Counted from the stretch's first letter, positions 36,244 through 47,154 are shown. The stretch is DNA of 64,000 nt from Pseudomonas synxantha (GCF_900105675.1 NZ_LT629786.1:3658001-3722000), one strand, 5' to 3'. Made by a program: numbers and translations. The notes: generated by a model from the sequence alone, not told the origin.

Positions 36244-37587
36244 TCACCCTCCTTGCAATGGCTTACCCGCAGCGCCGGCAAGCACAGGCGTGACCTCTTG
36301 CTGTTTGGCGCGACGACCACTGATGATAAAATGCCTGATCAGGGCGGCTAGAACACCCAAGATTCCCCCCACCAATACCCCAATGGCCAGTATCAATATT
36401 TTATTGGGCCTCACAGGCCTGAGTGGCTCAAGCGCTTTGCGATCTATTGTGACCAACTTCATATTGCTGATATCGAGATTGCCCAAATTTTTCAGGCGTA
36501 CGACTTCGGCCCTCAGGGGCTCAACCCCCGAAAGAAACAGGTCTTCGTTTTGACGCTGCTTCAACACCTCAACTTCCCGATTGCTCTGCAGCAATTGCAA
36601 TTCACGAGCAATTTGGGCGATTCGGCCCTCAGTAAAATCATCAGACTTGCGTTGCAACAACGCCGTGCGCTCAGCCGACAGCGCTTCGACACCCATGAAG
36701 TACAGCGGTATCTGCTGGTTATTAATCTCTGTTCGCATCACACTGCTGCTCTCGCGGGAACCAGTCGTTTTTTCACCCAGCGCGGACGGTGTCGTCGGTT
36801 TCTCGATGCCAAGAGATTTGGCGATCGCGATTGCCTCACCCAATTGCGCAACGCGGTCTTGCCGCGCAGTCTTGATCTGCTGGCGCAGGGCTTTCAACTC
36901 GTCCTGCAACTGTGCTCGCTTAAGATTATCAGCCTCCTGGAGGGTCGCAATTCGCGCATCCTTGCCTGTCTTGTAGCTGGACCGGGCAGCTTCGATCTTT
37001 CCTTCCAGCTCGGTCAGGCGATTTTTTACAATCACCCTCAAATCAGCGGCGATCTGTTCGCGCTCGGCATCGATAGCATAATCAACGAATTTGTTAAGCA
37101 CGCTTACGCCATCGATACCTTTCGGGTAGTTGAGTCCAAGCCCAATGTACGCACTTAATGAATCAGATTTTTTCGGGTCAGGCAGAACCAACTTGAGGGA
37201 ATCGCGATTAAAGGCATCAAAGCTCTGCTCAAGCGTGCGCCCTGGTCGCTCGAAAGGCTTGAACAATGCCTGGTTAGCTCTGAAGAAATTGAGTCGGGTC
37301 TCATACGACTCTAACGATGCACCTACTTTGATGAGCGCATCACCTGGCGGCAATTGGTAGACTTCCGACCGATTCAAGGCATCCAGTTCATTAATGGCCG
37401 CAGGACGCAAAACACTACTTACTTGGTACTCAGGTGTCGCAGTGAAAGCATAGGCTACCGCAGCCAGTGTTATCCCGACGGTCACAAATAAAACAAGGAC
37501 TTTCTGCTGCCAAACAGCATGAAAAACTGCGGCAATATCAACTTCGCCGGAGGGTGGTACAGAAGGAATGCGGAAGCTACTACTCAC
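36244..37587 (-). CDS. wzz: O-antigen chain-length regulator Wzz
   Basis: The 447-residue protein has a Wzz topology: cytoplasmic N-terminus, membrane helix about residues 29-50 (VLVLFVTVGITLAAVAYAF), a long periplasmic coiled-coil part (about 170-330) and a C-terminal helix about 395-420 preceded by the Pro-rich EPLRPVRPNK. It controls how many O-units Wzy adds. It is first in the cluster, next to lapA/ihfB as in P. aeruginosa. The start is GTG at 37587 with GCAGG about 8 bases upstream; a TTG one codon before is possible. Confidence 0.92.
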   Translation of the reverse strand: MSSSFRIPSVPPSGEVDIAAVFHAVWQQKVLVLFVTVGITLAAVAYAFTATPEYQVSSVLRPAAINELDALNRSEVYQLPPGDALIKVGASLESYETRLNFFRANQALFKPFERPGRTLEQSFDAFNRDSLKLVLPDPKKSDSLSAYIGLGLNYPKGIDGVSVLNKFVDYAIDAEREQIAADLRVIVKNRLTELEGKIEAARSSYKTGKDARIATLQEADNLKRAQLQDELKALRQQIKTARQDRVAQLGEAIAIAKSLGIEKPTTPSALGEKTTGSRESSSVMRTEINNQQIPLYFMGVEALSAERTALLQRKSDDFTEGRIAQIARELQLLQSNREVEVLKQRQNEDLFLSGVEPLRAEVVRLKNLGNLDISNMKLVTIDRKALEPLRPVRPNKILILAIGVLVGGILGVLAALIRHFIISGRRAKQQEVTPVLAGAAGKPLQGG

Positions 37588-37935
37588 AACAAAAACCTGC
37601 CTTCAAAGAGAAACTGCGGGCTCGTTATGCAGGCAAAATTGCGTATTTTTTATTCTAATTGGTTGACCGCCAAAACCCAGCGTCTCTGCCAAATTTTGAG
37701 CGCACAAAACGCCTGTTATCGAGAACAGATTCCATTCTGCCATCTCTTTGGCATATTACAAGTCTTGACATGTATGTCAGATGATTCTGAGTTTTCCAAG
37801 GGAACCGTCGCGACCAATGGGGGGCTAACTTGATAGGCCACCACCAAAAATTACTGGCTCCCGGCGCGATATTTTTTCTGACAAACGGTCATCCGCCCCG
37901 GCTAACCAACCCACCAAAATCACTAGGGGGCAACC
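37588..37935. other. Intergenic region upstream of the O-antigen cluster
   Basis: A 348-bp AT-rich gap between lapA and wzz. It carries a candidate promoter at 37753-37780 with a palindrome overlapping it. No JUMPstart/ops (GGCGGTAGC) element was found in it. No credible gene is present. Confidence 0.5.
37753..37780 (-). promoter_or_regulatory. Candidate promoter of wzz/O-antigen operon with overlapping palindrome
   Basis: On the minus strand CTGACA (37775-37780) and TAATAT (37753-37758) are spaced by 16 bases, close to sigma-70 consensus. TGACATGTATGTCA (37766-37779) is a perfect 5-bp+ inverted repeat across the -35 box and spacer, where a repressor could act. The leader would be about 155 nt. 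Confidence 0.35.
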
Positions 37936-38166
37936 TTAAGCAACCGCTTTACCCCGACGCCTCCGAATAACCACCCCCAACACCGGCCCAATCAACATCC
38001 CCACAATCAAAGCCACCACCACAAACACCGCCACCGGCATCTGCGCAGTACTCCACCCCAGGAACGTCAACGCAACACCCTGTTGGTTCTCCAGCACAAA
38101 CGCCAAAACCACCAAAGCCGCCAGCACTGCAATCAATACCGCAACAACGCGCTTAACCCCACGCAT
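37936..38166 (-). CDS. lapA: LapA-domain (DUF1049) small membrane protein
   Basis: The 76-residue protein has two membrane helices (about 7-25 and 42-66) and a basic C-terminus (RRRRGKAVA), as in the LapA/YciS family that helps control LPS assembly with LapB. GGAGAAGG stands before the ATG. It follows ihfB by 24 bp, the usual Pseudomonas order; no lapB is seen here. Confidence 0.85.
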   Translation of the reverse strand: MRGVKRVVAVLIAVLAALVVLAFVLENQQGVALTFLGWSTAQMPVAVFVVVALIVGMLIGPVLGVVIRRRRGKAVA

Positions 38167-38190
38167 AACCTTCTCCTACCCCAAAAACAC

Positions 38191-38487
38191 TCAGACGCCT
38201 TCTTCCTCTTCTTCGTTCACCCGATCGCGCAATTCCTTGCCCGGTTTGAAGTGGGGTACGAATTTGCCGTCGAGGCTGACGGATTGGCCGGTTTTTGGGT
38301 TGCGGCCTACGCGCGGTGCACGGTAGTGCAGGGAGAAGCTGCCGAAGCCGCGGATCTCGATACGATCTCCGGTGGCCAGGCACTGGGACATTTGCTCAAG
38401 CATGGTCTTGATAGCCAGCTCCACATCCTTGGATGAGAGCAGCCCTTGATGGGTGACAATTCGTTCGATCAACTCCGACTTCGTCAT
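38191..38487 (-). CDS. ihfB: Integration host factor beta subunit
   Basis: The 98-residue protein is the beta chain of IHF, starting [22 protein letters not shown] and carrying the DNA-minor-groove arm with its proline in [16 protein letters not shown]. It pairs with IhfA to bend DNA and takes part in replication, recombination and promoter looping. It lies between rpsA and lapA, as in other pseudomonads. Confidence 0.97.
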   Translation of the reverse strand: MTKSELIERIVTHQGLLSSKDVELAIKTMLEQMSQCLATGDRIEIRGFGSFSLHYRAPRVGRNPKTGQSVSLDGKFVPHFKPGKELRDRVNEEEEEGV

Positions 38488-38618
38488 ATTTTTCCCTTCT
38501 TTTTCAAGCAGCTAGGAAAAGCGCTTCGAAGGTTTTAGCATGACTTGATGAATTTGAACAGCCCATGCGTCAACTAATCTGCGGGCAAAATAAACACCTG
38601 CTACGAGCGCGGGCACCC

Positions 38619-38903
38619 TCATTTGCAGATCACCAACATCTTCCGAGTCACGGCGCCTGCGGGGTTCCAACCGAACAAGTAGTCACCCTCTTCGTCCTTG
38701 GCATCACTGGAGCGTGTGACAACCTTGTAACCCTGCATCTTGCACTCACGCGCAGCACGCTTCTCGCACTTCTCCCACTTATTACCCAGGCCAGAGCAGT
38801 CAATCTCGATACCGCTGGCGCCGCGCTTGGCGTAGGTCTTGGCACTGGTGGAGGAACACCCTGCAAGCACCATCAACGCAAGTATTACAATAATCCTGTT
38901 CAT
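38619..38903 (-). CDS. Small lipoprotein, unknown function
   Basis: The 94-residue protein has a signal peptide with lipobox VLAGC (Cys 16) and a mature domain with five more cysteines (CSGL, CEKRAARECKMQGY, VICK), which could form disulphides in the periplasm. The C-terminal TRKMLVICK is reminiscent of conserved Pseudomonas lipoproteins of unknown role. It lies between ihfB and rpsA. Confidence 0.8.
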   Translation of the reverse strand: MNRIIVILALMVLAGCSSTSAKTYAKRGASGIEIDCSGLGNKWEKCEKRAARECKMQGYKVVTRSSDAKDEEGDYLFGWNPAGAVTRKMLVICK

Positions 38904-39014
38904 TCAAGCCCTTATAGGTCAGCAATACGAATAGCCTTCGTGAAGACTATAGTCAGTTCTGACATTGAGCTGAACGCCTTGGTTCTATGTTGTTGATTCA
39001 TCAAATTTCAGGCA

Positions 39015-39045
39015 CAAAAAAAGGGCGACCGAAGTCGCCCTTTTT
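39015..39045 (-). terminator. Rho-independent terminator after rpsA
   Basis: A 12-bp perfect stem AAAAAGGGCGAC / GTCGCCCTTTTT with a TTCG loop (minus strand) and a T run, 18 bp past the rpsA stop. A clear strong terminator. Confidence 0.95.
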
Positions 39046-39062
39046 CTACAGCTTTACAGAAC

Positions 39063-40748
39063 TTAGTTCTGCTTAGCCATTGCTTCGCGCAGCAGGGAGG
39101 CCATGGTGGTCTCGCCTTTTTCAGCTTCCGGAGCGGCTTTCAGGCTCTGGATGGCTTCTTTCTCTTCAACTTCGTCTTTCGACTTGATGGAGAGTTGGAT
39201 TACGCGGCTCTTGCGGTCAACGCTGATGATCTTGGCTTCTACTTCCTGGCCTTCTTTCAGAACGTTGCGCGCGTCTTCAACGCGGTCACGGCTGATTTCG
39301 GAGGCTTTCAGAGTCGCTTCGATATCGTCGGCCAGAGTGATGATGGCGCCTTTAGCGTCAACTTCTTTCACAGTGCCCTTAACGATTGCGCCTTTGTCGT
39401 TCTCTTGAACGTACTCGGAGAACGGATCGCTTTCCAGTTGCTTGATACCCAGGGAGATACGCTCACGCTCTGGGTCAACCGACAGGATAACGGTGTCCAG
39501 CTCGTCGCCCTTCTTGAAACGACGAACAGCTTCTTCGCCAACTTCGTTCCAGGAGATGTCGGACAGGTGAACCAGGCCGTCGATGCCGCCGTCCAGACCA
39601 ATGAAGATACCGAAATCGGTGATCGACTTGATGGTGCCGGAGATTTTATCGCCCTTGTTGAACTGGCCAGAGAAATCTTCCCATGGGTTAGATTTGCACT
39701 GCTTGATGCCCAGGGAGATACGACGACGCTCTTCGTCGATGTCCAGAACCATAACTTCCACTTCGTCGCCGACTTGTACGACTTTCGAAGGGTGGATGTT
39801 CTTGTTGGTCCAGTCCATTTCGGAAACGTGTACCAGGCCTTCCACGCCTTCTTCCAGCTCTGCGAAGCAGCCGTAGTCGGTCAGGTTGGTAACACGCGCG
39901 GTTACGCGAGTGCTTTCTGGGTAACGAGCCTTGATAGCAACCCATGGATCTTCGCCCAGCTGCTTCAAGCCCAGGGAAACGCGGTTACGCTCACGATCGT
40001 ACTTCAGAACCTTGACATCGATCTCGTCGCCAACATTGACGATTTCGGAAGGATGCTTGATACGCTTCCAAGCCATGTCGGTAATGTGCAGCAGGCCATC
40101 GACGCCACCCAGATCGACGAATGCGCCGTAATCGGTGAGGTTCTTGACGATACCTTTGACTTGTTGGCCTTCCTGCAGGGATTCCAGCAGAGCTTCACGC
40201 TCGGCGGAGTTCTCTGCTTCCAGGACGCTGCGACGGGAAACGACAACGTTGTTGCGCTTCTGATCGAGCTTGATGACCTTGAATTCAAGTTCCTTGCCTT
40301 CCAGGTGCGTGGTGTCGCGCACTGGACGAACGTCGACCAAAGAACCTGGCAGGAACGCACGGATGCCGTTAACGTCGACAGTGAAGCCGCCCTTAACCTT
40401 ACCGTTGATAACGCCCTTGACCACTTCTTCAGCTGCGAAGGCTGCTTCGAGAACAATCCAGCATTCAGCGCGCTTGGCTTTTTCACGGGACAGCTTGGTT
40501 TCACCGAAACCGTCTTCAACCGAGTCCAGAGCAACGTGAACTTCGTCACCGACATTGATTGTCAGATCACCAGCATCGTTGTAGAACTGTTCCAGCGGGA
40601 TCAGAGCTTCAGACTTCAGACCAGCGTGAACGGTTACCCAGCGAGCTTGGTAATCGATATCAACGATAACACCGGTGATGATGGAGCCTGCCTGAAGGTT
40701 CAGGGTTTTTAGGCTTTCTTCAAAGAGTTCCGCAAAGCTTTCGCTCAT
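39063..40748 (-). CDS. rpsA: 30S ribosomal protein S1
   Basis: The 561-residue protein starts [18 protein letters not shown] and consists of six S1 OB-fold repeats (for example [40 protein letters not shown]). It binds mRNA upstream of the ribosome-binding site for translation initiation. The true ATG is at 40748, 15 codons inside the longest open frame. It follows cmk by about 120 bp and is preceded by a pyrimidine-rich leader in which S1 autoregulation usually acts. Confidence 0.98.
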   Translation of the reverse strand: MSESFAELFEESLKTLNLQAGSIITGVIVDIDYQARWVTVHAGLKSEALIPLEQFYNDAGDLTINVGDEVHVALDSVEDGFGETKLSREKAKRAECWIVLEAAFAAEEVVKGVINGKVKGGFTVDVNGIRAFLPGSLVDVRPVRDTTHLEGKELEFKVIKLDQKRNNVVVSRRSVLEAENSAEREALLESLQEGQQVKGIVKNLTDYGAFVDLGGVDGLLHITDMAWKRIKHPSEIVNVGDEIDVKVLKYDRERNRVSLGLKQLGEDPWVAIKARYPESTRVTARVTNLTDYGCFAELEEGVEGLVHVSEMDWTNKNIHPSKVVQVGDEVEVMVLDIDEERRRISLGIKQCKSNPWEDFSGQFNKGDKISGTIKSITDFGIFIGLDGGIDGLVHLSDISWNEVGEEAVRRFKKGDELDTVILSVDPERERISLGIKQLESDPFSEYVQENDKGAIVKGTVKEVDAKGAIITLADDIEATLKASEISRDRVEDARNVLKEGQEVEAKIISVDRKSRVIQLSIKSKDEVEEKEAIQSLKAAPEAEKGETTMASLLREAMAKQN

Positions 40749-40867
40749 TTTAATTCCTGTTGATAAGGGCGAAGAATACGCCCATCTCCACACCCCAGAC
40801 GGTATGGGTCAGTTTCAATTAGAAGAAGCACCGCAGGACTATGACTGGTCCCCTGCAGCCTTCTTGG

Positions 40868-41557
40868 TCACCCGGCGATATCGCGAATGGCGATCTCGCT
40901 CATGATGCGTTCCAGCACCTGCTCGATGGACAACTCCGTGGAATCCAGCTGTATGGCATCAGCCGCCGGCTTAAGCGGGGCTACTGCGCGCTGGGTATCA
41001 CGCTCATCGCGTGCACGGATCTCATCTAGCAGACTCGACAGACTAACACCATCGACTTTGCCCTTCAACTGCAAGTAGCGGCGGCGCGCCCGCTCCTCGG
41101 CGCTGGCGGTCAGGAAAATCTTCAGCGGCGCGTCCGGAAACACTACTGTTCCCATGTCGCGGCCATCGGCCACCAGGCCCGGCGGCTCCTGGAACGCCCG
41201 CTGGCGCTGCAGCAGGGCATCGCGCACGGCTGGCAGTGCGGCAACCTGGGACGCCCAGGAACCGACTTGCTCGTTACGCAGGTCATCGGTCACATCATCG
41301 CCTTCGAGGATAATGCGCTGGGGATGACCTTCCGTCGCGCCGACGAACTGCACATCCAGATGCGCCGCCAGCAGCTTGAGGGATTCTTCGTTGGTCAGGT
41401 CGACGCCATGGTTGCGCGCCGCGAACGCCAGCAGGCGGTACAGCGCGCCGGAATCGAGCAAGCACCAGCCCAGGCGCTTGGCCAGGATGCCGGCGATGGT
41501 GCCTTTGCCCGAGCCGCTAGGCCCGTCGATGGTAATCACCGGTGCTTTGATATTCAC
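40868..41557 (-). CDS. cmk: Cytidylate kinase
   Basis: The 229-residue protein has the P-loop [19 protein letters not shown] at the N-terminus and the CMP-binding [23 protein letters not shown]. It phosphorylates CMP and dCMP with ATP. GTG at 41557 is the start, with GAGG 7 bases upstream, and it overlaps the tyrA-aroA stop by 4 bases. Confidence 0.97.
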   Translation of the reverse strand: MNIKAPVITIDGPSGSGKGTIAGILAKRLGWCLLDSGALYRLLAFAARNHGVDLTNEESLKLLAAHLDVQFVGATEGHPQRIILEGDDVTDDLRNEQVGSWASQVAALPAVRDALLQRQRAFQEPPGLVADGRDMGTVVFPDAPLKIFLTASAEERARRRYLQLKGKVDGVSLSSLLDEIRARDERDTQRAVAPLKPAADAIQLDSTELSIEQVLERIMSEIAIRDIAG

Positions 41558-43764
41558 AATTGAGCCTCTTGGGCAACACGGATGCCGACTTGGGCACACA
41601 GTGTAAGAAAATTCGGAAAAGATGTAGCAACGTTGGCGCAGTCACGGATACGAATCGGCGCCTCGGCCCGCAGGGAAGCCACGCTGAACGCCATGGCCAC
41701 CCGGTGATCACCATGGGCCTGCACTTCACCCCCACCCATCGGGCCACCGTCAATGATAATCCCATCGGCCGTGGCTTCACACTTCACACCCAGGACCAAC
41801 AGACCATCGGCCATGACCTGGATACGGTCGGACTCCTTGAGGCGCAGCTCCTCGGCACCGCGTAGTACGGTTCGACCTTCGGCGCAGGCAGCGGCGACAA
41901 ACAGCACGGGAAACTCATCGATTGCCAACGGCACCAGCGCCGCTGGAATCTCGATACCTTTGAGCTTGGCAGCACGTACACGCAAGTCAGCAACCGGCTC
42001 GCCACCCACTTCACGCGGATTTTCCAAGGTGATATCTGCGCCCATCAGCCGCAGGATATCGATCACCCCGGTGCGGGTCGGGTTGACACCAACATGCTCC
42101 AACAGCAACTCGGAGCCCTCGGCAATCGACGCCGCTACCAGGAAAAACGCCGCAGACGAAATATCCCCAGGCACTTCAATATGGGTCGCGGCCAACTTTT
42201 GGCCCGGTTCCACCGACGCCGTTGCGCCCTCCACCGCCACCGAGCATCCAAAACCACGCAACATGCGCTCGGTATGGTCGCGGGTCGGCGCAGGCTCGGT
42301 GACCGCGGTTTTACCCCGTGCATACAGGCCAGCCAGCAACAGGCAGGACTTAACCTGCGCACTGGCCATCGGTAATGCGTAAGTCAGACCTTTGAGCGCT
42401 TGACCGCCACGTATGGTCAGTGGCGGGCGGCCTTCCGGCCCGGTCTCGATCACTGCACCCATTTCCCGCAGCGGCTTGGCCACGCGATCCATCGGGCGTT
42501 TGGACAGCGACGCATCGCCGGTCAACACGCTATCGAAGCTCTGCCCCGCCAGTAAACCGGCCAGCAGACGCATGGACGTACCGGAATTACCCAGGTAGAT
42601 CGGCCCCGGCGCAGCCTTCAACCCATGCAAGCCAACGCCATGGATAGTCACGCGCCCATGGTGCGGCCCTTCAATCACCACGCCCATGTCGCGAAATGCC
42701 TGCAAAGTCGCCAGGGCGTCTTCGCCCTCAAGGAAACCTTCGACTTCTGTCACGCCCTCGGCCAACGAACCGAGCATGATCGACCGATGAGAGATCGACT
42801 TATCACCCGGCACCCGAATACGCCCGCTCAAGCGGCCTCCTGGGCTTGCGATGAAAGTCAGCTCATCGGCACTCACTGCGGTTTCCATATAAGCCCGGCG
42901 TGCCAGGATCTTGCTGAAATGTTCACGCGCCACCCGCGCACGGGTGAACACGCCCAACAGTTGATGGCCGTCACCCGCGTCGACCGCGTCACGCAGGGCG
43001 TCGAGGTCGCTGCGGAAGGTGTCCAGGGTACGCAACACCGCTTCGCGATTGGCGAGGAAGATGTCGTGCCACATCACCGGATCGCTGCCGGCAATCCGCG
43101 TAAAATCGCGGAAGCCACCGGCGGCATAGCGGAAAATCTCCAGGTTTTCATTGCGCTTGGCCAGGGAATCTACCAGGCCAAAAGCCAACAGATGGGGCAA
43201 ATGGCTGGTCGCCGCCAGCACTTCATCGTGGCGTTCGACCTGCATGTGCTCCACATCCGCCCCCAGCTCGCGCCAGAGACGATCCACGACGGCCAGCGCC
43301 GCCGGATCGGTTTGCGCAAGCGGCGTGAGGATCACCTTATGCCGACGAAACAACTGTGCATTGGAGGCTTCCACCCCGCTCTGCTCGGAGCCGGCAATCG
43401 GATGGCCCGGCACAAAGCGCGGCGGCATTTCGCCAAATGCCAGCTGCGCAGCACGCACCACATTACCTTTGGCGCTACCGACGTCCGTGAGGATTGCCTG
43501 CCCCAGATCCATGCCAGCCAACACCGCCAGCAGCTTCTCCATGGCCAGGATCGGCACGGCGAGCTGGATCACATCTGCGCCCTGGCAGGCAATTGCCAGG
43601 TCCGCCTCACAGCGGTCCACTACGCCCAATTCCACCGCTAGCTTGCGCGACTGCGGGTCCAGGTCCACGCCCACCACTTCGCCGCATAATCCGCTTTCGC
43701 GCAGGCCCTTGGCGAAGGAGCCACCGATCAATCCCAGGCCGACCACCACCAGGCGACCGATCAT
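41554..43764 (-). CDS. aroA: Bifunctional prephenate dehydrogenase / EPSP synthase (TyrA-AroA fusion)
   Basis: The 736-residue protein joins two enzymes. Residues 1 to about 290 are cyclohexadienyl/prephenate dehydrogenase, with [24 protein letters not shown] and [11 protein letters not shown]. From about 300 follows EPSP synthase, with [32 protein letters not shown], and [11 protein letters not shown], then LRLKESDRI near the end. Both catalyse steps of aromatic amino acid synthesis. The fusion is typical of Pseudomonas. An ATG at 43770 (two codons longer) is equally possible. Confidence 0.97.
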   Translation of the reverse strand: MIGRLVVVGLGLIGGSFAKGLRESGLCGEVVGVDLDPQSRKLAVELGVVDRCEADLAIACQGADVIQLAVPILAMEKLLAVLAGMDLGQAILTDVGSAKGNVVRAAQLAFGEMPPRFVPGHPIAGSEQSGVEASNAQLFRRHKVILTPLAQTDPAALAVVDRLWRELGADVEHMQVERHDEVLAATSHLPHLLAFGLVDSLAKRNENLEIFRYAAGGFRDFTRIAGSDPVMWHDIFLANREAVLRTLDTFRSDLDALRDAVDAGDGHQLLGVFTRARVAREHFSKILARRAYMETAVSADELTFIASPGGRLSGRIRVPGDKSISHRSIMLGSLAEGVTEVEGFLEGEDALATLQAFRDMGVVIEGPHHGRVTIHGVGLHGLKAAPGPIYLGNSGTSMRLLAGLLAGQSFDSVLTGDASLSKRPMDRVAKPLREMGAVIETGPEGRPPLTIRGGQALKGLTYALPMASAQVKSCLLLAGLYARGKTAVTEPAPTRDHTERMLRGFGCSVAVEGATASVEPGQKLAATHIEVPGDISSAAFFLVAASIAEGSELLLEHVGVNPTRTGVIDILRLMGADITLENPREVGGEPVADLRVRAAKLKGIEIPAALVPLAIDEFPVLFVAAACAEGRTVLRGAEELRLKESDRIQVMADGLLVLGVKCEATADGIIIDGGPMGGGEVQAHGDHRVAMAFSVASLRAEAPIRIRDCANVATSFPNFLTLCAQVGIRVAQEAQL

Positions 43765-43792
43765 AGGCATAGCAGGTTGCAATGCAGTGACA

Positions 43793-44905
43793 TCAACCAC
43801 GGGCCAGAACCTTGGCCAGCGCCTCAAGGAAGCGGCTGTTCTCAGCCGGCAAACCGATGGTGATACGCAGGTGGTTCGGCATGCCGTAGTTGGCCACCGG
43901 ACGCACGATCACGCCTTCGCGCAACAGGCCCTGGAACACCGGGGCAGCCACCTGGCCGAGATCGACGCAGATGAAGTTGCCCTTGGACGGAATCCAACCC
44001 AGGCCCAACTCGCGAAAGCCTTGCTGCAACTGCAGCATGCCGCTTTCGTTGATGCGACGTCCTTCTTCCAGGTACTCGGCATCCTTTACCGCCGCACACG
44101 CAGCCGCCAGGGCCAGGCTGTTGACGTTGAACGGCTGGCGCACACGGTTCAGCACGTCGGCAACCACCGCCGTGGACAAACCGTAGCCGACCCGCAGCGA
44201 CGCCAGACCATAAGCCTTGGAGAACGTGCGCGATACCAGCAGGTTCGGGTAGGTCGCCAGGAAGTCGAGGCCGTCCGGCAGGTCGCTGCCTTCGGCGTAC
44301 TCGATGTAGGCTTCGTCCAGCACCACCAGCACGTGCTCCGGCACATCCTGCAGGAATTCGTTCAATGCCTGCTCGTCGAACCAGGTGCCGGTCGGATTGT
44401 TCGGGTTGGCGATAAATACCACGCGGGTTTGCGCATCGATGGCCGCCAACATCGCCGGCAGGTCGTGGCCCCAGTCCTTGGCAGGAATAACGCGGGCATC
44501 AGCCCCCACGGCCTGGGTCACAATCGGGTAGACCGCAAACGCGTGCTCGCTGAACACCGCATTCAAACCCGGCGCCAGGTAGGCACGGCCGACCAATTCA
44601 AGAATGTCGTTGGAGCCATTGCCCAAGGTCACCTGATTCAGCTCGACCCGGCACTTGTCCGCCAGCAGGGATTTGAGCGCAAAGCCGTTGCCATCGGGGT
44701 AACGGGTCAGCTCGGCGAGCTCTTCCCGAATCGCCGCAAGCACTTTAGGGCTCGGGCCCAGCGGGTTTTCGTTGCTCGCCAGCTTGACGATTCTGGAGGG
44801 GTCCAGATTCAACTCACGGGCCAACTCGTCCACAGGTTTGCCTGGAACATAAGGCGAGAGTTGTTGCACGCCCGGCTGAGCCAGGGCGAGGAAGTTGCCA
44901 CTCAT
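43793..44905 (-). CDS. hisC: Histidinol-phosphate/aromatic aminotransferase
   Basis: The 370-residue PLP aminotransferase has KLASNENPLGPSPKV, NPNNPTGTW and the Schiff-base lysine in SRTFSKAYGLASLRVG. In pseudomonads the copy in the aromatic operon (hisC2) also works in tyrosine and phenylalanine synthesis. GAGG stands before the ATG. It sits between pheA and tyrA-aroA, 9 bp after the former. Confidence 0.95.
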   Translation of the reverse strand: MSGNFLALAQPGVQQLSPYVPGKPVDELARELNLDPSRIVKLASNENPLGPSPKVLAAIREELAELTRYPDGNGFALKSLLADKCRVELNQVTLGNGSNDILELVGRAYLAPGLNAVFSEHAFAVYPIVTQAVGADARVIPAKDWGHDLPAMLAAIDAQTRVVFIANPNNPTGTWFDEQALNEFLQDVPEHVLVVLDEAYIEYAEGSDLPDGLDFLATYPNLLVSRTFSKAYGLASLRVGYGLSTAVVADVLNRVRQPFNVNSLALAAACAAVKDAEYLEEGRRINESGMLQLQQGFRELGLGWIPSKGNFICVDLGQVAAPVFQGLLREGVIVRPVANYGMPNHLRITIGLPAENSRFLEALAKVLARG

Positions 44906-44914
44906 GTCAAAGCC

Positions 44915-46009
44915 TCACAAAACCGCTTTCGGGTACGAGCCCAGCACCTTGAGTGCTACAGCTTCCTGACTGATTTTCTCCAGCACGCCCTTGACCAGTG
45001 GGTCGCGGTGATGGCCGATGAAGTCGATAAAGAACACATAAGTCCATTTACCGCTGCGCGAAGGACGCGTTTCGATGCGCGTCAGGTCAATCCCGTTATC
45101 GTGGAATGGCACCAATAGCTCATGCAGCGCGCCGGGCTTGTTGCTCATGGAGACGATGATCGAGGTTTTGTCGTCGCCGGTTGGCGGCACTTCCTGGCTA
45201 CCGATCATCAAGAAGCGCGTGGAGTTGTCCGGGCGGTCCTCGATCTTCTCGGCCAGGCGCGTCAGGCCGTACAGGCCCGCAGCCATATCGCCGGCAATCG
45301 CCGCCGAATTCCACTCACCCTTGACCCGCTTGGCCGCTTCGGCGTTGCTGGACACCGCCACACGCTCCACATTCGGGTAATGTGCATCCAGCCACTTGCG
45401 GCACTGGGCCAGGGACTGGGCGTGGGAGTAGATGCGGCTGATGCTGTCGGTCTTGGTGTTCTCACCCACCAGCAGGTGATGGTGGATACGCAGCTCGACT
45501 TCGCCGCAGATCACCATATCGTGCTCGAGGAAGCTGTCCAGGGTGTGATTGACCGCGCCTTCGGTGGAGTTTTCCACCGGCACCACGCCAAAATTCACCG
45601 CCCCGGCCGCCACTTCGCGGAACACTTCGTCGATGGCCGCCATCGGCTTGCTGATCACCGCGTGGCCGAAGTGCTTCATGGCTGCGGCCTGGGTGAAGGT
45701 GCCTTCCGGGCCGAGGTAAGCCACTTTCAGCGGCTGCTCCAGCGCCAGGCACGATGACATGATTTCGCGGAACAACCGCGCCATCTCTTCGTTGCCCAAC
45801 GGGCCCCTGTTGCGCTCCATCACGCGCTTGAGCACCTGGGCTTCACGCTCAGGCCGGTAGAACACCGGCACTTCACCTTCCGCCAGGGACGCCATTTTCA
45901 CCCGTGCCACTTCCTGGGCGCAGCGCGCACGCTCACTGATCAGCTCGAGGACTTTCTCGTCCAGGCTATCAATGCGTACACGCAGGGCCTTGAGTTCTTG
46001 CTCAGACAT
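44915..46009 (-). CDS. pheA: P-protein: chorismate mutase / prephenate dehydratase
   Basis: The 364-residue protein joins an N-terminal AroQ chorismate mutase (SEQELKALRVRIDSLDEKVLELI) to a prephenate dehydratase (YLGPEGTFTQAAAMKHFG, VVPVENSTEGAVNHTLD) and a C-terminal ACT domain (KTSIIVSMSNKPGALHELL, ESRP-like TRIETRPSRSGKWTYVFF) for feedback by phenylalanine. Its ATG overlaps the serC stop by one base (TAATG). Confidence 0.97.
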   Translation of the reverse strand: MSEQELKALRVRIDSLDEKVLELISERARCAQEVARVKMASLAEGEVPVFYRPEREAQVLKRVMERNRGPLGNEEMARLFREIMSSCLALEQPLKVAYLGPEGTFTQAAAMKHFGHAVISKPMAAIDEVFREVAAGAVNFGVVPVENSTEGAVNHTLDSFLEHDMVICGEVELRIHHHLLVGENTKTDSISRIYSHAQSLAQCRKWLDAHYPNVERVAVSSNAEAAKRVKGEWNSAAIAGDMAAGLYGLTRLAEKIEDRPDNSTRFLMIGSQEVPPTGDDKTSIIVSMSNKPGALHELLVPFHDNGIDLTRIETRPSRSGKWTYVFFIDFIGHHRDPLVKGVLEKISQEAVALKVLGSYPKAVL

Positions 46010-47094
46010 TAGCCGTGTTCCTTTTCGAACTCTGCCATGTAGGCCACCAACGCGTTGATCGCGTGGATGTCGACAGCGTTGTAGATGGAGGCGCGCATAC
46101 CGCCGACCGAACGGTGGCCCTTGAGGTTCAGCAGGCCGCGCGCGTCGGCACCGGCCAGGAACGGCTTGTCCAGGCGATCATCGGCCAGGCGGAACGGCAC
46201 GTTCATCCACGAGCGGTCAGTGAGGTTGATCGGGTTGCTGTACAGGCCGCTGGCGTCGATGAAGTCGTACAGGGTGCGCTTCTTCTCTTCGTTGCGCTTG
46301 CCCATGGCAGCCACACCGCCCTGCTCTTTCAGCCATTCGAACACCAGGCCCGACAGGTACCAGGCGAACGCTGGTGGGGTGTTGTACATCGAGCCGTTAT
46401 CGGCCGCGACCTTGTAATTGAGCATGGTCGGGCACAGCGAGCGCGCGCGACCGAGCAGGTCTTCACGGATGATATTGACCAGGATGCCACTCGGGCCGAT
46501 GTTCTTCTGTGCGCCGGCATAGATCATGCCGTATTTGGATACGTCGATCGGGCGAGAAAGGATGTCCGAAGACATGTCGCACACCAGCGGCACGTCACCC
46601 ACTTCCGGCACCCAGTCGAATTCCAGGCCGCCAATGGTTTCGTTCGCTACGTAGTGGACGTAGGCCGCATCCTTGGACAGCTTCCACTCGTTCTGACCTG
46701 GAATGGCGAAGTAGTCGTAGGGCTTGGCGGTGCCTGCCACATTGACGTGACCGTAGCGCGAAGCCTCTTCAATGGCCTTCTGCCCCCAGATACCGGTGTC
46801 GATATAGTCGGCAGTGCCGTCTTCCGGCAGCAGGTTCAGCGGCAACTGGGCGAACTGCTGGCTCGCACCGCCTTGCAGGAACAGCACTTTGTAGTCGGAT
46901 GGGATGTCCAGCAAGTCGCGCAAGTCCTGCTCGGCCTTGGTGGCGATGGACACGAACTCATCGCTGCGATGGCTCATTTCCATCACGGAGAGGCCTTTTC
47001 CATGCCAGTCGAGGAGTTCACCCTGCGCACGCTGCAGGACTGCTTCAGGAAGCGCCGCGGGACCGGCACAGAAGTTATAGGCTCTCTTGCTCAC
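46009..47094 (-). CDS. serC: Phosphoserine aminotransferase
   Basis: The 361-residue PLP enzyme starts SKRAYNFCAGPAALPEAVL and has LFLQGGASQQFAQLP and the Schiff-base lysine in YAGAQKNIGPSG. It makes 3-phosphoserine in serine synthesis. GTG at 47094 is chosen because the family N-terminus begins right there, 40 codons inside the longer open frame that runs into a REP. Confidence 0.97.
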   Translation of the reverse strand: MSKRAYNFCAGPAALPEAVLQRAQGELLDWHGKGLSVMEMSHRSDEFVSIATKAEQDLRDLLDIPSDYKVLFLQGGASQQFAQLPLNLLPEDGTADYIDTGIWGQKAIEEASRYGHVNVAGTAKPYDYFAIPGQNEWKLSKDAAYVHYVANETIGGLEFDWVPEVGDVPLVCDMSSDILSRPIDVSKYGMIYAGAQKNIGPSGILVNIIREDLLGRARSLCPTMLNYKVAADNGSMYNTPPAFAWYLSGLVFEWLKEQGGVAAMGKRNEEKKRTLYDFIDASGLYSNPINLTDRSWMNVPFRLADDRLDKPFLAGADARGLLNLKGHRSVGGMRASIYNAVDIHAINALVAYMAEFEKEHG

Positions 47095-47154
47095 ATCCAA
47101 TCTCACTCTGATCTGGTGGTAGTCACGCAAACATATCAGGCGACACCCGATCCA

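Noticed and set aside
37588..37935. JUMPstart/ops element for the O-antigen operon
   Set aside because: No GGCGGTAGC found in the wzz upstream region; the nearest GCTACCGC-like match is inside wzz coding sequence.
39195..40712. A 505-codon plus-strand frame over rpsA
   Set aside because: Antisense shadow of rpsA; composition is the complement of S1-domain repeats and no family fits.
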